A stretch of 64,000 nucleotides of DNA from Allodiplogaster sudhausi (GCA_945643635.1 CALZFC010000057.1:1767501-1831500); one strand, 5' to 3'; positions 49,101 to 58,890 are shown, numbered from the stretch's first letter. The notes: generated by a model from the sequence alone, not told the origin. Numbers and translations are program-made.

Positions 49101-49987
49101 TGTGAGGCTCAAGCCCGTCCTACCTGAGGTATGCTGGTAAATTATTCTGTTAAAACCTAAACAAAAATAAACCAAATTTTAGGAACCGCTCCGTGAAGCA
49201 AAGAAGAATCTAGAAGACCCAGCCACTGCGAGGCTCAAGCCCGGCCAACCTGAGGTATGCTAACAAAAAATGCTGTTATAAATTATATATAAATAAACCA
49301 AATTTTAGGAGCCGCTCCGTGAACCAAAGAAGAATCTTGAAGACCCAGCCACTGCGAGGCTCAAGCCCGGCCTACCTTATGTATGCTAACAAAAAATGAT
49401 GTTAAAAATTATATAAAAATAAACCAAATTTTAGGAGCCGCTCCGTGAAGCAAAGAAGAATCTAGAAGACCCAGCCACTGCGAGGCTCAAGCCTGGCCTA
49501 CCTGAGGTATGCTAACAAAAAATGATGTTTAAAATTATATATAAATAAACCAAATTTTAGGAGCCGCTCCGTGAACCAAAGAAGAATCTGGAAGACCCAG
49601 CAATGCGAGGCTCAAGCCCGGCCTACCTTATGTATGCTAACAAAAAATGATGTTAAAAATTATATAAAAATAAACCAAATTTTAGGAGCCGCTCCGTGAA
49701 GCAAAGAAGAATCTAGAAGACCCAGCCACTGCGAGGCTCAAGCCCGGCCTACCTGAGGTGTGCTGATAAAAAATGCTGTTAAAAGTTCCGGTTTATGTGG
49801 TTTGAGTGGATTTACACATTTTAAAAATCAAAAACAAAGAATGTCACCAAAACGGAAAAGAAAAATTCCGTTGCCTAAATTCCGTTGAAATTGAGTTTGT
49901 ATGAGCTTAATTAAACTTCATAAATTTTCCTAATAGCGCCGCCGTCGCAGCCTACTCTTCGGTCGGCAGCTCCCTCGCCACTCTTAA
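40183..49987 (+). CDS. Exon-array paralogue: secreted repeat protein or decaying relative
   Basis: Tandem paralogue of the gene at 36515. Exon 1 (40183-40278) encodes almost the same signal peptide, and the last exon (49937-49987) encodes RRRRSLLFGRQLPRHS and a stop. Between them lie an exon-2 homologue ending at 40523 with a GC donor and an array of 69 near-identical 72-nt phase-0 exons (41133-49757) plus a decayed unit at 40556. The module reads EPLREPKKNLEDPATARLKP then GLPE; units differ at a few positions (Arg/Ser, Glu/Asp, last Glu/Tyr). If all were spliced the product would exceed 1,600 residues. Against full function: the exon 1-2 frame does not join cleanly, six units have lost the GT donor, four the AG acceptor, one starts with TAG (42014) and one has a 1-nt deletion (49561-49631). 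Phase symmetry would let such exons be skipped. Active gene or recent pseudogene is undecided. Confidence 0.6.
40556..49757 (+). repeat. Tandem exon-intron array, 126-bp unit, 69 copies plus one
   Basis: Each unit is a 72-nt exon plus a 52-54-nt intron starting GTATGCT and ending CAAATTTTAG. Regular copies start at 41133 and the last starts at 49686; spacing is 126 bp, or 125 where one A is missing. The first, isolated unit (40556-40627) has lost both splice sites (TTTTG acceptor, GAG|CTATGC donor) and is separated from the rest by a MITE. A marker intron variant (GTATGCTGGTAAATTATTCT) recurs at 42211, 43720, 45103, 46360, 47114, 47869, 48373, 48624 and 49129, that is at 12, 11, 10, 6, 6, 4, 2 and 4 units, showing amplification in multi-unit blocks. 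Introns are as conserved as exons, so the copying is recent and at the DNA level. Confidence 0.97.
40659..41108. mobile_element. 450-bp MITE with 26-bp inverted ends and TA target duplication
   Basis: Left end CCGTATTTTCTCTATTAGTA then CCCCCC; the right end is its perfect inverse for at least 26 bp. TA flanks both ends (40657-40658 and 41109-41110). Comparing with intact array introns (TTTTAAATTATATAAAA) shows that the element sits precisely in the intron of the array at a TA. TA duplication is typical of the Tc1/mariner group; it has no transposase, so it is non-autonomous. The interior holds long G runs alternating with 'ttctactagaggg' and 'cactattagaggg' motifs. A smaller relative is at 13335-13508. 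Confidence 0.88.
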
Positions 49988-51764
49988 ATGCTCAATCAGA
50001 TAAATTGAAATTGCTTTACACAGTGTCCTGTACATCACAAGGAAAAGTAAACAAATAATGTATAACAACAAGGGAAGAAGTACTAATAACATTAACAATA
50101 ACAAGAATATATATGGAAGATAAAAAAAAACGTTGAGTTATGATAAACTAACTATTCCCCTTTTGCAATTGTGCAAAGATTGTGAAAGTCATACAAATTA
50201 AAGTATTATCTAGAGACGCATATATAGTTATATTGAAATTATCGCTTATGGCCTTACTTTCACCTCTCTAACTATATAAATATATATCAATACATACCCA
50301 ACACTATTATTTATATGACGTAAAATTGGAAATGTTTGAAAGAGATTTCGAGAGTTTGATGTAATAGTTTCAAAGAGTATAAAAAATCTCTTTTCCATGC
50401 TTTCCGGGGGATCAGGAAGGGATGGAATGCAACTATTGTAAATGCATATACATACATACATACATACATACATACATAAGAGCCATGGAGTGGAGACCAT
50501 GGAAGTGGAAAAGGTATGCTGGACGTTTCCCGAGAACGATGACGTGACGAATTCGAACGAAACCTGTCCACCACTTGGATGCGAACCGTAGTCATGAACC
50601 GCGATGCCTTTCATCTTGCCTTCTTTACCCACCACCGGGCCCGGTCCCTGATTGTGGGATAAACTTTCGAAACTTTGAATGTCATCCGGTTCGGGAGTTG
50701 GGGAGTTTATAGGCGCGCATTGACGCACTCCACAATTTGCTTGCAACACCCGGCTGTGACTCCCAAGCAGTCTCCAAACTCCAATTGTTTTAAGAGGAGG
50801 GCCCATCTTTGCGAGATAGGATGCAATCACAAATTGTAAGTAGCAAATTGCGAAGATATTACTGCCAAATGTTGATGACGTTTTCAAAGCTCGAAATTAA
50901 AGCAGTGAAATCCCTCTTCCCGGGGCTATCAGAAGAGATTCTTTCTTTGCGCTCTTCGTCACGCATGCAAGAAGCATAGGTAGCGGGCGAAACATCCAAT
51001 ACGAAACGGAGCTAATCAATGAAGGCAAATTATTATTTTTATATATTTTCATTAAGTAAAGTATTTTAAGTGAACAAAATTATTTTTTATAGAAAAATCC
51101 ATCTTTTGCTGTCCGAGGCGAAAGAAGATTGAGCGTTTTCTGAAGAAAGCATCGTTCTCCGTTCTATCAAGCTTATTATTTCTCCCACAACACGCTCTTA
51201 TGACGAAGATGAGAATTGAAATAAATCTAAAGCCGCCACTAATATTGTTAGAGGGCAAACGTCGCGAAGCGAGCTGGGCCCAAATGGCTTCCTCGTACTA
51301 CCTTCGAGAGCATTGCATTGGGAGAAGCGAAGGATTCGCCCGGTCAAATTATTTATCACAAATTAAACATTTATTCGTTCACGATGGCCTCTTCTTGGCT
51401 GCAACGCATTATTGGAGGTAACCCTTTTCGCCCTAGCCTAGAAAGTCGATTCTTTCATAAATCAAGAACGTAATGAGAGAGGAGTGAAACATGTGAGGCA
51501 AGAAAATATTAAGTCCAAACTACTTTGGACTAGCAAATATAGTGGGAAAGAAAAAGAAATTGTAGATAATATGTGCTTGGTAAAGACCCCGGCCTTGCAA
51601 GGAAGGAGAAATGGAGAGTTTGCAGCGAATAAGTGAAACGGTCACGGAAAGCATTGAGTGCCTACGATGTAAGAAAATTGTATGATTCATTATGCCACTA
51701 AAGGAGAGAGAGAGAGATAAAGAGATAAAGAGAGAGAGAGAAAGAAAGAAAGAGAGAGAGAGAA

Positions 51765-51797
<33 letters not shown>

Positions 51798-51860
51798 AAG
51801 AGAGGGAGAAAGAGTCAGATAACTTTTCTTCTCAATCTTCTTCAGCGAGATGGGGTGGTA
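49988..51860. other. Intergenic stretch with an unassigned minus-strand frame and a GA tract
   Basis: Contains (CATA)n at about 50450-50478 and a GA tract at 51700-51815. A 213-codon minus-strand frame (50246-50887) crosses the CATA repeat; it has no recognisable domain and I do not annotate it as a gene. Sequence from about 51420 onward is duplicated, in decayed form, from about 53930. Confidence 0.45.
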
Positions 51861-51875
51861 AGCGATCGGGAGTTC

Positions 51876-51883
51876 TATATAAG
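51876..51883 (+). promoter_or_regulatory. TATA box of the secreted-peptide gene
   Basis: TATATAAG lies 56-63 bp upstream of the ATG at 51939. This leaves room for a transcription start about 30 bp downstream and a short 5'UTR. The position and perfect match make it one of the few core promoter elements I can point to in this window. Confidence 0.5.
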
Positions 51884-51938
51884 ACCGGGTACATGGCATG
51901 TGACCAGTGGTACGACTTCAAATCTTCGAACACTTTCG

Positions 51939-52978
51939 ATGCGCATCCTCATCCTCCTCCTCTCGCTCCTCGCAGTATTCACGCTTGCGTCAGTCAACTT
52001 CTTATTTACAACTTAAAGGCATACTTCGCGAAATTGGTTTTAATATTTATTTGAAATGGATTTGACACAATTTGCGAGTGTTAGATTTCGCTTAAAAGGT
52101 ATTTATATTTACTTTTAACACGAAGAAACGAATGGAATTGGTTCTCAGAGTCTAAAAAGGCCAGTTACACGACCTGTGCGAGTTCTAAAATTCGAGTGGT
52201 CGCTTAGACATGCAGAGATGGACGCACATTTGTGATCGCTCTTTCGCGCACAATAAAGCAATATTTGCGAACGTTTTGTCATTATAGACAAAATGTCATT
52301 TTAGAAATTAGTCCAGGTATAACTCGAATATATTCACTTTTGGGGGATCACATCGGCCTCTAGACTTTGGAAAGTGCTCAAAGTCTCCTTGAAATCAGCT
52401 ATATGGACGGGCTCTCTTATGTTTGCTAATCATTAAACTGATGAAATATCCACAGTTCAGTGCCAACGAAGAGACGCACACGTGGCTCCGAATGTGCAAC
52501 TCTATCGATATTCCGCCGAAAGGCCGCTGAGAGTATTCATTAGAGTTTTATTTAATGGTTTTCGGTATAAAAATGCAAGGGTATTCACTACCCTGTACCT
52601 CGAGATTCCCAGTCGACTTCTTTCACAATACTCTATGGCTGTCTGAGAACGGCTGGATATAAAAAAAAGAAAAAAAAATGCAAGGCTTTTCACTGCCATG
52701 TACATAAATTCAAATCCAACATTTTTTCGCTTTAATTAAAAACAAACTGTAAATACGTCATAGCCTTCCTTATGACGTATTTACAGTTTGTTATTAATTA
52801 AAGCGAAAAAATGTTGTATTTCAATTTGTGAAGTAAATAACACAGAGTGAACTTTTGCAGGCACATCGATAACGCGGACGTGATCGTCGGAGGACGTGTG
52901 AAGCGAGAGGAGCCCGTCAGAAGACCACCACAACCAAAGCCTAAGTGTCTTTCACGCTATAATTTGAATTGTGGTTAA
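51939..52978 (+). CDS. Small secreted, cysteine-containing peptide precursor (partial model)
   Basis: Exon 1 (51939-51992) encodes a classic signal peptide, MRILILLLSLLAVFTLAS, followed by a GT donor. The last exon (52861-52978) starts after TTTTGCAG and reads HIDNADVIVGGRVKREE, then a basic, Pro-rich stretch ending KPKCLSRYNLNCG and a stop. Features suggest a processed peptide: a KR dibasic site, two cysteines seven residues apart at the C-terminus, and a terminal Gly that could be amidated. The two exons do not join in frame directly (exon 1 ends in phase 0, the last exon needs two preceding bases), so a middle exon or another donor must exist. A polyadenylation signal follows at 53055. A decayed tandem copy lies at 54370-55160. 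The family is unknown; a neuropeptide or antimicrobial role is speculation. Confidence 0.5.
52712..52821. repeat. Near-perfect hairpin, 51-nt arms and 8-nt loop
   Basis: The arms (52712-52762 and 52771-52821) match at 49 of 51 positions; the loop is GCCTTCCT. It lies in the intron just before the last exon of the secreted-peptide gene. One arm's sequence ('cagtttgttattaat', 'gagaaaaaaatgtt') also appears once, unpaired, near 54848-54880 in the decayed tandem copy. This suggests the hairpin formed by local inverted duplication after, or was lost before, that duplication. Confidence 0.9.
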
Positions 52979-53054
52979 CGCAATCGGCAATTCAATCATG
53001 CATTGTGGACGTTCGTAATATTGTGGTAGCGTATGAAAACATCTTTGTGAAAAC

Positions 53055-53060
53055 AATAAA
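53055..53060 (+). terminator. AATAAA polyadenylation signal
   Basis: AATAAA lies 77 bp after the stop codon of the secreted-peptide gene. The decayed copy has AATAAA at the matching place (about 55149). Confidence 0.5.
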
Positions 53061-53159
53061 GAAGTATCAAGTATTTATTTATTCATACATCAAGTTTAAT
53101 CATGTGACGACATTTTACAGCGATGTTTCAATTGAAAAACACTGCAGGATAAAAATAAA

Positions 53160-53925
53160 GTGAATAATAATAAAATTACTTTTTGGGGAGGGAGAAAGAG
53201 ATAGGGGTCAAGGGAATTAGATTGGTACTTGCGCAGGTGGATGAGGTCCCACGGAAAAGAGTGAAGGAGGCTTGAGGGCTGGCAAGAGTGTACTTTGAGG
53301 ACAGTACATGCAGGATACTAATAATACGTATGAAATTAATCTACAAGGTAGAGGAATTGAAAGTATGATCTGCATAAGTCAATTAACAGAAGAGGCCGAT
53401 ATAGCGCTTTGTGGCAACTTCATATATAGAAGGGTTGAACGAATAGTGAAAGAGTTCTCCGCGAGACAGGACCGGGTTCGTTTGACATGAAAGATAATCG
53501 AGGAAACCGACAGTATAGTCATAAATTTTCGCTTCACAAATGTAGTAAAATTAATAAAAGAGATGGCTGACTCTAATTCCAGAAAGAGAAAGAGAAAGAA
53601 ACACTTATTTCCCTGCTTTCCTAGAGCTTTTTTCGGTTTTTGTCAGAAAATTCTTACAATTAGTACTATTTGTGATTTCTCTACTTTTAAATAGCGCGAA
53701 GAAAGTACGTATTCTCGTCCCGCGGTCAAATGATTGAACAAAATATATTTGTCTATGTGTCCAATATGGATTCTTCTTGAGCTGCAACGCCAAGACTGCT
53801 ATTTTTGGAAGTGATTGCAAAGAAATGTGATAACACAATTGTTTGGCATGTCAACAAAATAGATAAGTAAATAAAGAGGCTTTATCAGAGCAGGACCGAG
53901 CTGGTCTCGTACCCACTTCATTGGC
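53160..53925. other. Spacer between the peptide gene and its decayed copy
   Basis: Unique sequence of moderate AT content. An open frame at 53308-53490 has no recognisable feature. I see no supported gene. Confidence 0.4.
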
Positions 53926-53929
53926 GGTT

Positions 53930-55160
53930 TTGCCGTTTTCGCCCTAGCTTACAATTAGATATCCGATTCTTACACAAACCAAGAGCGTATTTAGAGAGTA
54001 GTGAACCATGTGAACAAAAAAAGTATAAAGTCCAAAGTAGAGCTAATATAGCGGGAAAGAAAAAAAACTGTTAATTATATGTGCTTGATAAAAAAAACTT
54101 GCCTGGCCTCACACGGAAATAGAAATGGAGGGTTCACTCGAATGAATGAAACGGTCACGAGAAGAAGTGAGTATCTAAATTGTAACTAAGTTGTAACCAA
54201 ATTATGTAAAAGACGACGCTATTCACTATGAATGGGATAGAGGTGACGGTTACAAAAGAGGGAGTGAGAGAGTGAGAGATAAAAAGAGAGTGAGTGAGAG
54301 AAAAAGAGAGATAGAGAGAGAGAGAGAACGAGAGAGAGAGAGAGTGAAAGAGAAATAGAGAGAGAGAGAGAGAGATAACTTTTCTTCTCGCTCTTCTTTA
54401 GCGAAAACTGGTGTTGTAAGAGATATTATTATATATATCTTTATCGCTTTGCCCAGCATTAAGATAATGAGTGTAACATATGTAAGTTCGTCGCATTGGT
54501 TGCGGTCGGCGTCAAGCAATGGGGGGAAAAGAGGAAAAATTAAAGAAAGTAAAGAAAATAATCATGATGTAACATTATAACAATGACTACGAAAAGAAGA
54601 CAGTGAACATGAGGAGACATGCTGCTCTAGTAACGAATTCCGTAACCGTATCACACGATAAGATAGACTAGCACGCCTATAGCGAAGTGATCGAAAAGAA
54701 GGAAAAGAAAGCCTAAGAGAGTGTTACATATTTCCAACTTTAAGGCGTACTTTAAAATTGATTTTAATAGTTAAATTCTTTCACAATACTCTATGGCTGT
54801 CTGCAACCCACATGGAAGATGCCTTTCTTATGCATTATGTATTTCCAGTTTGTTATTAATAAAAGAGAAAAAAATGTTACATTGCCATTTATGGATGCAG
54901 AATTAAGTTTTGCAGGAACGTCGATAACGCCAACTTGGTCAAGCGCCCGAAGGTGGACGTGTGAAGCGAGAGGAGCCTAAGCCAGTCAGACCACGTTTCA
55001 AGCTAAGATGCCGCTCTCTCTATGATCCGAAATGTACATGATCTCGCATGAGGCTAATACAGTCGGCAGTACAATCATGCCTTGTGTAATCCCCGTCATA
55101 TTATGTTATCGCATGAAAACATTCCGTGCAAGATTAATGTTGGTATGAAATAAAGAATCA
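53930..55160 (+). pseudogene. Decayed tandem copy of the secreted-peptide locus
   Basis: Blocks collinear with 51420-53065 are recognisable: 'tttcgccctagc' (53940), the GA tract and 'gataacttttcttctc' (54255-54395), 'caatactctatggctgtctg' (54785) and the last exon with its TTTTGCAG site (54903-55030). The exon reads VDNANLVKRPKVDV then TGA in the original frame. A +1 shift restores GRVKREEPKP and a C-terminus with CRSLYDPKCT, so it is frameshifted relative to the intact copy. The exon with the signal peptide is missing. The spacing of the two C-terminal cysteines (seven residues between them) is kept. Confidence 0.6.
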
Positions 55161-55179
55161 TCATGTCTTTCTTTATTCA

Positions 55180-56215
55180 TACATCGAGATTAGTTATGTG
55201 ACGACATTTTAGAATGACTAAACGATCCCAAACGGGCATATGGACCATGGCCGGGCCGGGCAAAAGTTGGGCCGGGTCATAGGCCCGTTTGGGATCTTTT
55301 GCCTCTACACATATTTGATTTCTAGCGAAGCATGAGAATGAAAAATTCTGCATTTCCAAATACACTGTAGGTCGTCGAAGTTTTTTTAAGCCAGCGGGCG
55401 GTAGCAAAACTCAAAATTCTAATGCCGGGAAGTGGATGGGCCGGGACGGCCCAACAATCTCCGCATTGCACTCATCGCGCGAATGTAAATGTCATCTATT
55501 TGGATTCTAACCAGAGATGGAATAAAAGTAGAAAAATCACAAGTTGTACTAAACTTTTTTTCGGTTTCGTTAGAATATTTTTCAAACTACTTTTGATTTC
55601 GCGACTTTATCCGATCCCTTTTATGTATGTATGTATATCTGCACAAAGAGCGCGAAGATAGGATCTTTTCTCATCCCCTGGAAAGCAGGGGAAACAAGAG
55701 AACGAGATTGGGATAGCAAACTGAGACTTCAAGCTCGTGTAGCACACACACACACACACCTTTGTATAACATGAATATATATGTATTAGCTTACTTCTTC
55801 ATGCCGAATCTATCTTCTGAGAATTAAGAAAACATTTTAAAAGTTTATTCACACACAACTTAATAAGCAAAATCTAAATAAATATTAAAAGGTATCAATA
55901 GAATTCTTAATAGGGAACACTTCAAGTAGTTCAGAGGACGGCTACAGCGGAATGTATCATCTGGGTGGTGATTTAATTTGTTCAATTGTTCAATATGCAC
56001 CGGGACTAACTTGAACCTTGGAAGATAATGAAAGATCCTTGAATGGTCAATAATTTAACGAATTTAGCAATGGAAATCGCATAAAAGGGGTGTTGTTTAT
56101 AGTATTTTTTTGTTTGTTTAAGGGAGTTTTTTCTATCTCTTTTATGCACGGGTCCTGTTTAGTGTTAGCGTGGGAATTATGTGGGCGGAGCCTGCTAAGC
56201 GTGGGAATGTAGTGG
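55180..56215. other. Intergenic stretch
   Basis: Holds a short inverted repeat around 55205-55300 ('aacgatcccaaacgggc' against 'gcccgtttgggatc'), an (AC)n run near 55745 and two GTGGGCGGAGC boxes at about 56180-56222. No gene was supported. Confidence 0.5.
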
Positions 56216-56222
56216 GCGGAGC

Positions 56223-56521
56223 TTAGCGTCTGTCCAGCAGCATGCGTCGCATGTATTCGCGGTCGTAGAGATGGTGACACTCGTCGGCCATGTGGTCGCG
56301 GCGGCGAGGGTCGAGTGCAGCGTTTAGCTGCGTAATCTGTGCCAGGTTCACGTCCTGCAAGGAGATAGAGAGGGAGTTAGGGAGAGAGGGAGAGAGATGA
56401 AGAGGGAGCGAAACGAGAGAGAGAGAGAGATTAAGAGAGAGATCGAGTGAGAAAGAGTGAGTTTGTGAGAGAGAGAGAGAGTAAGAGAGAATGACAGAGA
56501 GAGTGAGAGAGAGAGCGAAAG

Positions 56522-56556
<35 letters not shown>

Positions 56557-57281
56557 TAAGTGATCACTGACTAGTAGGATCGGCTGCGCGTTCGGGCATT
56601 CCTGCGAGAGCACCTGATAGTAACAGACGGTCGTGCATTCAATCGAGCTGTATGGAAAGATATTCAAATATTTAAAACTTATTTCAAATCAATATTTTAT
56701 TTTAAAAAAAAGCTATATTTTAATGATTAAACATATTGACACTAATTAAATTTAAAACGAAAAGTAATAATTCTCATGGACAGAAAAAATTTATCAACCT
56801 GCACGCATGCTTCATCTTCTTCTCCTTCTCCGACGTCTTCTCATACTTTGTATGGCAGCGTCTCTTGCATTCTGTGAAAAAAATTAATAATTAATATTTC
56901 CTTTAAATTCATCAGCAGCACTGTAATTGTTTTATTCAGCGCAAAAATATAACCAATAAATAGAGAATAAAATAGAGATGCAAAACATTATTAAGTTAAC
57001 ATTACTTTTTATTACAATTAGATCATTGAGAAAATAAAGATAACATTATTAAACTAACATTACCTTTGTCAGATCCTTGTGACGCCTTCGCGAGACAGGA
57101 CAGGTGCTCTTCGATGCCTGCGAAAGTATTAATAAGCAAGCCTTCCTTGCTCATTCGCTTTGACCGCTTTCCTACTTTTTCCACACTTATTCACACCTTT
57201 CTTGCACTCTCTTCACTCTCTCACCCTCCACACGATTCCCGTTTTCTCACTCTTTCTCCCTCTCTTTCGTTTTCTCCTACC

Positions 57282-57326
<45 letters not shown>

Positions 57327-58594
57327 TCCCTCCCTCCCTCCCTCCCTCCTATCGTTCCTTGCATTTTGAAGCCCTCGCTTTACCTACCACTTTCTCTCTC
57401 GCTCTCCTTCTTTTCTTTCTCTCTTCTCCATCATCCCTTCTCTGAATCGCGCTCTCCTTCTTCCCGTAGACAAGCTCGCTCATCATCTTTCCATGTTCTC
57501 TCTCTCTTTCATCTCTCACTCTCACTCTCACTCTCTCTCCACTCTCTCACTCTCTCTCTCTCTCTCTCTCTCGTACCCTCTTGGAAGTCGACGCAGTAGA
57601 GTCGATAGAATGACGTGTACTGATGGTAACGGACCGAATCCTCATTTCTACACTTGCGCACGCACTCTGCGCCCCGCTCAAGACTGTCGCACAGCTGCGG
57701 ATGGATTTATGTGGATCATTGGATGGATCAATTCCCAAATGTTAGGATTAAAACATGTTTAATCAAGATCTAATGGTTAAGATCTAATCAAGATTCTAAT
57801 ATTCATCTAGATTCTAATTTTTTATATTTAGAATCTAATTTTTTTATTTTACTTAAAATTTGATGAATAAAATGAAGCTTCAGCTTTTGTTGATGAATAC
57901 TTATTATTTATTGAAAGTGTTATGTATATCTTTAGGAAAATTGTATTCCAAGTATTTTCAATCGATGAAACACGAGCATTCCATGAGTGTAGCGAAATGT
58001 CGTACACAATGTTTACATTTCAAAAATTTAGCTGCATGAAAACCACCGCACCAAGTCGTCGTAGTTAAACACTTTTAATTTTGAAATTCAAATCCAAATA
58101 AAATTTGAATTTCGCGCGCGCCAAACCTTTTCGTAATTGTTGAAGACATAGGTGAAGCTGCGCTCCATCTTGGTGAGCGGGTCGATGCAGAGACGAAGGC
58201 AGGGCGACAGCTCATCTTCGCCATCCAACGGAGTGCCCGCCTTCTCCACCTTCTTATTGCCCTTCTCGAGAGTCTCGCCGGATGAGACTTTAAGAAAGAA
58301 TTTGAAATTTGAAATTCCCGCCAATTTCAATTCGTAAAAAAAAAGTTACTTACACTTCCTGGCCTTGCCGAGCGTCTCGCCGGAAGAAACTTTAAAGAAA
58401 ATATTTGCAATTTGAAATTTTAATTTGCCGCTAATTTCAATTTGCTTAGAATTTATGCTTACATAACACACAACTAATTAAAAAAGGTAGCAGACCAAGT
58501 TGTTAAACGCAAGAAGAATAAATTGTATTACAACTGTGTAAATACCTCCAACGAGAAGTGCGATCACGAAAGCGAGCCTTCCATTCGAATCCAT
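56223..58594 (-). CDS. CPG4-like secreted cysteine-rich protein
   Basis: Eight exons on the minus strand (58546-58594, 58354-58389, 58127-58287, 57577-57694, 57064-57117, 56799-56871, 56572-56647, 56223-56354), all GT-AG and phase-compatible, coding 232 residues. A signal peptide is followed by a low-complexity SSGETL region, whose 36-nt exon and the next exon start share the same motif. The cysteine-rich domain runs from PCLRLCIDPL through NNYEKLC, CVRKC, YRLYCVDFQE, HLSCL, CKRRC, HAC and IECTTVCYYQVLSQECP. This spacing matches the nematode chondroitin-proteoglycan-4 type domain as I know it. Related C. elegans proteins are secreted and some carry chondroitin in the eggshell; that role is family inference. 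The final exon is polar and Arg-rich (DPRRRDHMADE, DREYMRRMLLDRR). A 3' splice site (CACACAG) lies six bases before the ATG. Introns 4 and 7 are largely GA/CT repeat. Confidence 0.83.
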
Positions 58595-58809
58595 TTCGGT
58601 CTGTGTGGATATGTCTTATGGAAGAGAGTCAAGGAGTGTCGGCTTGGATTTGCTGCTCTTAGGGCGGCTGGGAGATATCCGGGCAGAGGAGGGGGGGGGA
58701 TATGTGGAATGAGGAGGGAGGAGTGGATAGAGCGCGAGTCAGCCGGTAATGCACAGGAATGAGATATGACGGGAGTCTTCCTGCTGATTCGAATGTGTTG
58801 AGAGGCCTG

Positions 58810-58815
58810 CGGAGT

Positions 58816-58890
<75 letters not shown>

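Noticed and set aside
40556..49757. CRISPR array
   Set aside because: The 126-bp periodicity is regular, but units lack unique spacers. Each is an exon plus intron with eukaryotic splice signals, and the setting is clearly eukaryotic.
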